Assembly (NCBI GenBank): GCA_030018135.1
Contig: JASEGJ010000029.1
Span: 1 to 7,523 of the forward strand
Origin: Candidatus Hodarchaeaceae archaeon
GTDB taxonomy: Archaea; Hadarchaeota; Hadarchaeia; Hadarchaeales; Hadarchaeaceae
Reading direction: 5' to 3'
Length of the DNA: 7,523 nt
The notes under the pieces were generated by a model. That model searched no databases and was not told where the DNA came from. It saw only the letters and a list, made by a program, of their open reading frames with translations. Both the position numbers and the translations under genes were made by a program. Each line of letters begins with the position of its first letter. The stretch's first letter is position 1. Of the stretch, positions 5,490 through 7,523 are shown piece after piece.

Positions 5490-6275
5490 TCACGCCGCGA
5501 TGTACGGTACGAGGATCATCCGCAGGCCTATGAGGACGAACACCGCGCCGAGGATCTTCCTCAACGTTCCACCCCTCACGCGCTTGGAGAGCGAGGGGCC
5601 AAGTTGCGCTCCGCAGACGCCGCCCATGATCAGGGGGATCGCATATTCCGGCAGGATGTTCCCCAGCACGCCGTGGGAGATCGCGGCGGCGGAGTTCGTG
5701 AGTGCCATCCCGAACACGGATGTGGCGGCGGCGACATGGGCGGGCATGTTTAAAGCCAAGATCATCACGGACTCGTCGACGGTGCCGCCCCCAGCGCCGA
5801 ACATGCCTGCGACCACCCCGCTGGCGAAGCTCGCGGCTAGGCAGAACGCCACGACCCGCGCCGATAGGCCAAGAATCCCGCGCTTCGGGTCGGATCGAGG
5901 AGACCGGCGCGAGGTTTCCCCTTTCTTAGCCATGAATATGGAGATGATAATCAAAAGGATCCCGAACAGGCTCGCCAGCCACCTCGAAGCGAGGAGCGTC
6001 GTCACGTATGCCCCGAGGACGGCGCCGGGCACATCGAAGACATCCAGCAGCACGCCAACTCTATAGTTAATCCTCCTCTGGCGCGCGTACGCCATCGCCG
6101 CCGAGAGCGTAGTGAAGGTCATGACTATCAAGCTTATCCCGACCGCGTTTTGAGCGGGAAGCTTGAAGACCAGCACCAGCATGGGGACGATGAAGACCCC
6201 GCCGGCTAACCCGACCATGGAGAAGATCGCGGCGATGAGCAGGCCTATCGGGATCAACGCTATTTGAGCGATCAT
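5490..6275 (-). CDS. TauE/SafE-family membrane permease
   Basis: A 261-residue integral membrane protein of the TauE/SafE (formerly DUF81) family, whose characterised members move sulfite, sulfoacetate or other organic anions; the substrate here is unknown. It shows the family's internal duplication: MVGLAGGVFIVPML at residues 20-33 followed by KLPAQNAVGISL, echoed by MFGAGGGTVDESVMIL at 158-173 followed by NMPAHVAAATS. About eight hydrophobic segments are visible, with a charged cytoplasmic loop between the halves at 117-133 (KKGETSRRSPRSDPKRG). ATG 6275 has a good Shine-Dalgarno (GGAGGC, 6281-6286, five bases away). It follows the DUF357 gene by 31 bp with no clear promoter and probably shares the dphB transcript. 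No intact sulfur-metabolism gene is next to it to suggest a substrate. Confidence 0.93.
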   Translation of the reverse strand: MIAQIALIPIGLLIAAIFSMVGLAGGVFIVPMLVLVFKLPAQNAVGISLIVMTFTTLSAAMAYARQRRINYRVGVLLDVFDVPGAVLGAYVTTLLASRWLASLFGILLIIISIFMAKKGETSRRSPRSDPKRGILGLSARVVAFCLAASFASGVVAGMFGAGGGTVDESVMILALNMPAHVAAATSVFGMALTNSAAAISHGVLGNILPEYAIPLIMGGVCGAQLGPSLSKRVRGGTLRKILGAVFVLIGLRMILVPYIAA

Positions 6276-6306
6276 TCAACGCCTCCGAAGTCCAATCTTA
6301 ATCGAT

Positions 6307-6573
6307 TCATCGCCTTAAATGGCCCAGCTCCTCGCCGACCTCGAGCAGCGCCCAAGCCCAGATGAGGCACTCGAAGCTCCTTATCAGGTCGCCCCGCCCG
6401 AGGAAGTGCCTGTGGTCCCGATTGTAGGCTCGGGCGTTTTCAAGCAACTGCCCGCCGCGGTCGTCGAGGGGCTCGGCAGCCGAGAGGGCGTCATCGAGCC
6501 TGCGGGACCACTTCTCGATTTCCTCTGCCAACTCCTGCTCGAGCATGCTATCCAACCACATCGCCCGGCGCAC
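6307..6573 (-). CDS. DUF357 family protein
   Basis: A small helical archaeal protein of unknown biochemical function. The family core is visible as ARAYNRDHRHFLGRGDLIRSFECLIWAWALLE (shown by residues 47-78), preceded by an acidic helix ELAEEIEKWSRRLDDALS. The start is uncertain. GTG 6573 gives 88 residues and overlaps dphB by 26 bp. ATG 6561 gives 84. ATG 6546 gives 79 and lies one base after the dphB stop (TAGCATG); all keep the whole core. Tight coupling to dphB suggests co-expression but does not reveal the function. Confidence 0.85.
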   Translation of the reverse strand: MRRAMWLDSMLEQELAEEIEKWSRRLDDALSAAEPLDDRGGQLLENARAYNRDHRHFLGRGDLIRSFECLIWAWALLEVGEELGHLRR

Positions 6574-7324
6574 CAGCGAACACCCTGAGCGCCTCGGCCT
6601 CGAGGAAGTGCAGCCTGCCGGGCACGATGAGCACGTGCGGCGGCGGCCCGAAGCCTAGCCCGTGGAGGTGTTTGACCAGGTCGGCTCGAACCAGCGCATC
6701 GTCGGAGCCAGCGCGGGCCACGACCACGGCGAGCGTGTCGGGCGTAAAAGCGCCTCTCTTCAGCTTGGACTCCAAGTTGAGCATCACATCGATCGCCTCG
6801 TTTGCGCTCATCGCGCGACCCTCCTCAGCTCTAAGGTCTAAGAGCAGTAGGGTGTGCAGCCCGCGCTCCAGGTTTTCGGCGAGCACCTCGTAGGGCGTTT
6901 GCGAGGGTTGGTCCGGAAACGGCACCGTGGCCGAGCGCCCGAACTTGTAGCTCTGCAGTCCCGCCAAGCCCAGCGCCGCGGAGTGGATGGATGCGGCGTG
7001 CACGATCCGCGTCTCGACGCCTGCCCTCGCTGCTCGGAGGCGGAGGTCGATGTGCGTGGTCGCCACCATGGGGTCGCCGGGCACGAGGAATGCCACCTTT
7101 TTGACCTTGGCGGCCTCGAGTATATCGTCGGGGCGCTGCTCGACTACCTCTCGGTTTATCACGCGAATGGGTTTGCCAATGATGCGTTCAAGTCCTTGAA
7201 GGTCTAGCTTGAAGACGACGCCGGTATAGAACTCGGCGTAGACGACATCCGCCTCCCGCATCTCGCGTAGTCCCCGCAGAGACATGTCTTCGCCGTTTAA
7301 GCCGAGGCCGATGAAGACGAGCAT
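6548..7324 (-). CDS. dphB: Diphthine synthase
   Basis: A SAM-dependent methyltransferase that methylates the aminocarboxypropyl-histidine on elongation factor 2 to give diphthine, the second step of diphthamide synthesis. It belongs to the tetrapyrrole-methylase-like fold, as shown by the N-terminal FIGLGLNGEDMSLRG, the SAM-site segment VPGDPMVATTH at 81-91, and the later AASIHSAALGLAGLQSYKFG and VARAGSDD. Its 258 residues are full length. The ATG at 7324 has no clear Shine-Dalgarno. The predicted transcript start about 12 bases upstream suggests a very short leader. It is the first gene of a run with DUF357 and the TauE-like permease. Confidence 0.96.
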   Translation of the reverse strand: MLVFIGLGLNGEDMSLRGLREMREADVVYAEFYTGVVFKLDLQGLERIIGKPIRVINREVVEQRPDDILEAAKVKKVAFLVPGDPMVATTHIDLRLRAARAGVETRIVHAASIHSAALGLAGLQSYKFGRSATVPFPDQPSQTPYEVLAENLERGLHTLLLLDLRAEEGRAMSANEAIDVMLNLESKLKRGAFTPDTLAVVVARAGSDDALVRADLVKHLHGLGFGPPPHVLIVPGRLHFLEAEALRVFAGAPGDVVG

Positions 7325-7337
7325 GTGGACCGTAAAC

Positions 7338-7346
7338 GCTTAATTC
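7338..7346 (+). promoter_or_regulatory. TATA box for tRNA-Lys
   Basis: Plus-strand GCTTAATTC is centred about 30 bases before the 5' end of the tRNA, the usual spacing for an archaeal tRNA promoter with a leader of a few bases. The stronger-looking CTATATAGG at 7357-7365 is too close to the tRNA to serve it. Confidence 0.4.
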
Positions 7347-7356
7347 GGGTGGATGG

Positions 7357-7365
7357 CTATATAGG
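7357..7365 (-). promoter_or_regulatory. TATA box for dphB
   Basis: CTATATAGG reads the same on both strands. On the minus strand it is about 37 bases before the dphB ATG, predicting transcription start near 7336 and a leader of about 12 bases. dphB and tRNA-Lys thus have interleaved divergent promoters within about 45 bp. Confidence 0.5.
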
Positions 7366-7394
7366 TTTCAAGGGCCCGTGGCTCAGTCTGGCAG

Positions 7395-7413
7395 ACGTAG
7401 GTGTGCGGCCAAA
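7395..7413 (+). other. tRNA-Lys intron 1, D stem (22/23), 19 nt
   Basis: The bulge-helix-bulge fits exactly. The central 4-bp helix is TGGC (7389-7392) with GCCA (7408-7411). The 5' bulge AGA (7393-7395) is cut after G7394 and the 3' bulge AAA (7412-7414) after 7413. The inner stem is CGTA/TGCG with loop GGTG. The outer helix is weak (C7388-G7415 only), as in relaxed BHB motifs. Removal restores D-stem pairs 22-25. Confidence 0.85.
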
Positions 7414-7428
7414 AGCGATCGGCTCTTA

Positions 7429-7445
7429 GCAGCGAGCTGGGAGCA
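7429..7445 (+). other. tRNA-Lys intron 2, canonical 37/38, 17 nt
   Basis: A complete BHB. The outer helix is ATCGG (7418-7422) with CCGAT (7447-7451). The central helix is CTCT (7423-7426) with GGAG (7440-7443), one T-G pair. The 5' bulge TAG (7427-7429) is cut after A7428, and the 3' bulge CAA (7444-7446) after A7445. The inner stem is CAG/CTG with loop CGAG. Splicing yields loop CTCTTAA. Confidence 0.9.
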
Positions 7446-7523
7446 ACCGATTGGTCGAGGGTTCGAATCCCTCCGGGCCCGCCACATCTATTGGTACGAT
7501 TCTGGAGATCCGCAATATGGCGT

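Larger units (their letters stand above)
7372..7484 (+). tRNA. tRNA-Lys(CUU) with two introns
   Basis: The acceptor stem is GGGCCCG (7372-7378) with CGGGCCC (7474-7480), then discriminator G and an encoded CCA (7482-7484). The T arm is GAGGG-TTCGAAT-CCCTC (7457-7473). The D stem GCTC (7381-7384) meets GAGC only after removing 7395-7413. The anticodon stem ATCGG (7418-7422) with CCGAT (7447-7451) closes the seven-base loop CTCTTAA only after removing 7429-7445. The anticodon CTT is at 7425-7427. The mature tRNA is 77 bases including CCA, with standard D, variable and T regions. The unspliced gene would be missed or mis-scored by simple tRNA searches. Confidence 0.95.

Noticed and set aside
5500-6066. 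Plus-strand 188-codon frame
   Set aside because: Antisense to the TauE-like permease and without recognisable features.
1-7523. CRISPR array or tandem repeats
   Set aside because: No regularly spaced direct repeats are visible; repeats here are single hairpins.

Overview
The window is archaeal. It carries eukaryote-like ribosomal proteins (L7Ae, S28e, L24e), an archaeal-type glutamyl-tRNA synthetase, diphthine synthase, a DUF357 protein, archaeal TATA elements at the right distance from genes, and a tRNA-Lys interrupted by two bulge-helix-bulge introns. A tRNA with a second, non-canonical intron is best known from Thermoproteales and related TACK lineages, but the L7Ae-S28e-L24e-Ndk order is widespread in archaea. 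I therefore stop at 'archaeon, probably thermophilic'. Most of the window is GC-rich. The stretch from about 3400 to 5350 is visibly more AT-rich.

Layout, left to right. Positions 1-1700 hold a minus-strand translation/nucleotide operon read from right to left: L7Ae, S28e, L24e, then Ndk. It starts at a TATA box placed directly behind gltX and ends in a T-tract. L7Ae, S28e and L24e overlap or abut, but L24e and ndk are separated by about 320 bp of non-coding DNA. That DNA is a chain of strong hairpins and looks like the right end and guide-RNA region of an IS200/IS605 (TnpB) element, or a MITE-like derivative. It also supplies the last codons and the stop of L24e. Positions 1700-3391 hold gltX on the minus strand with its own promoter.

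Positions 3505-5360 are an AT-rich island with two divergent genes. On the minus strand is a winged-helix regulator with a two-helix membrane anchor. On the plus strand is a secreted chymotrypsin-like (S1) protease broken by two homopolymer frameshifts and one in-frame stop, with its His, Asp and Ser motifs still readable. A perfect 18-bp palindrome lies between them and is the obvious operator candidate.

Positions 5490-7324 hold a minus-strand cluster, probably one transcript: dphB (EF-2 diphthamide synthesis), a DUF357 protein, and a TauE/SafE-family membrane transporter. The window ends with plus-strand tRNA-Lys(CUU). Its two introns, in the D stem and at 37/38, both fold into BHB motifs that fix the splice sites to the base.

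Most of the genes serve translation: ribosomal proteins, Glu-tRNA charging, EF-2 modification and tRNA-Lys. The less ordinary parts are the element between rpl24e and ndk, the regulator/protease pair and the two-intron tRNA.
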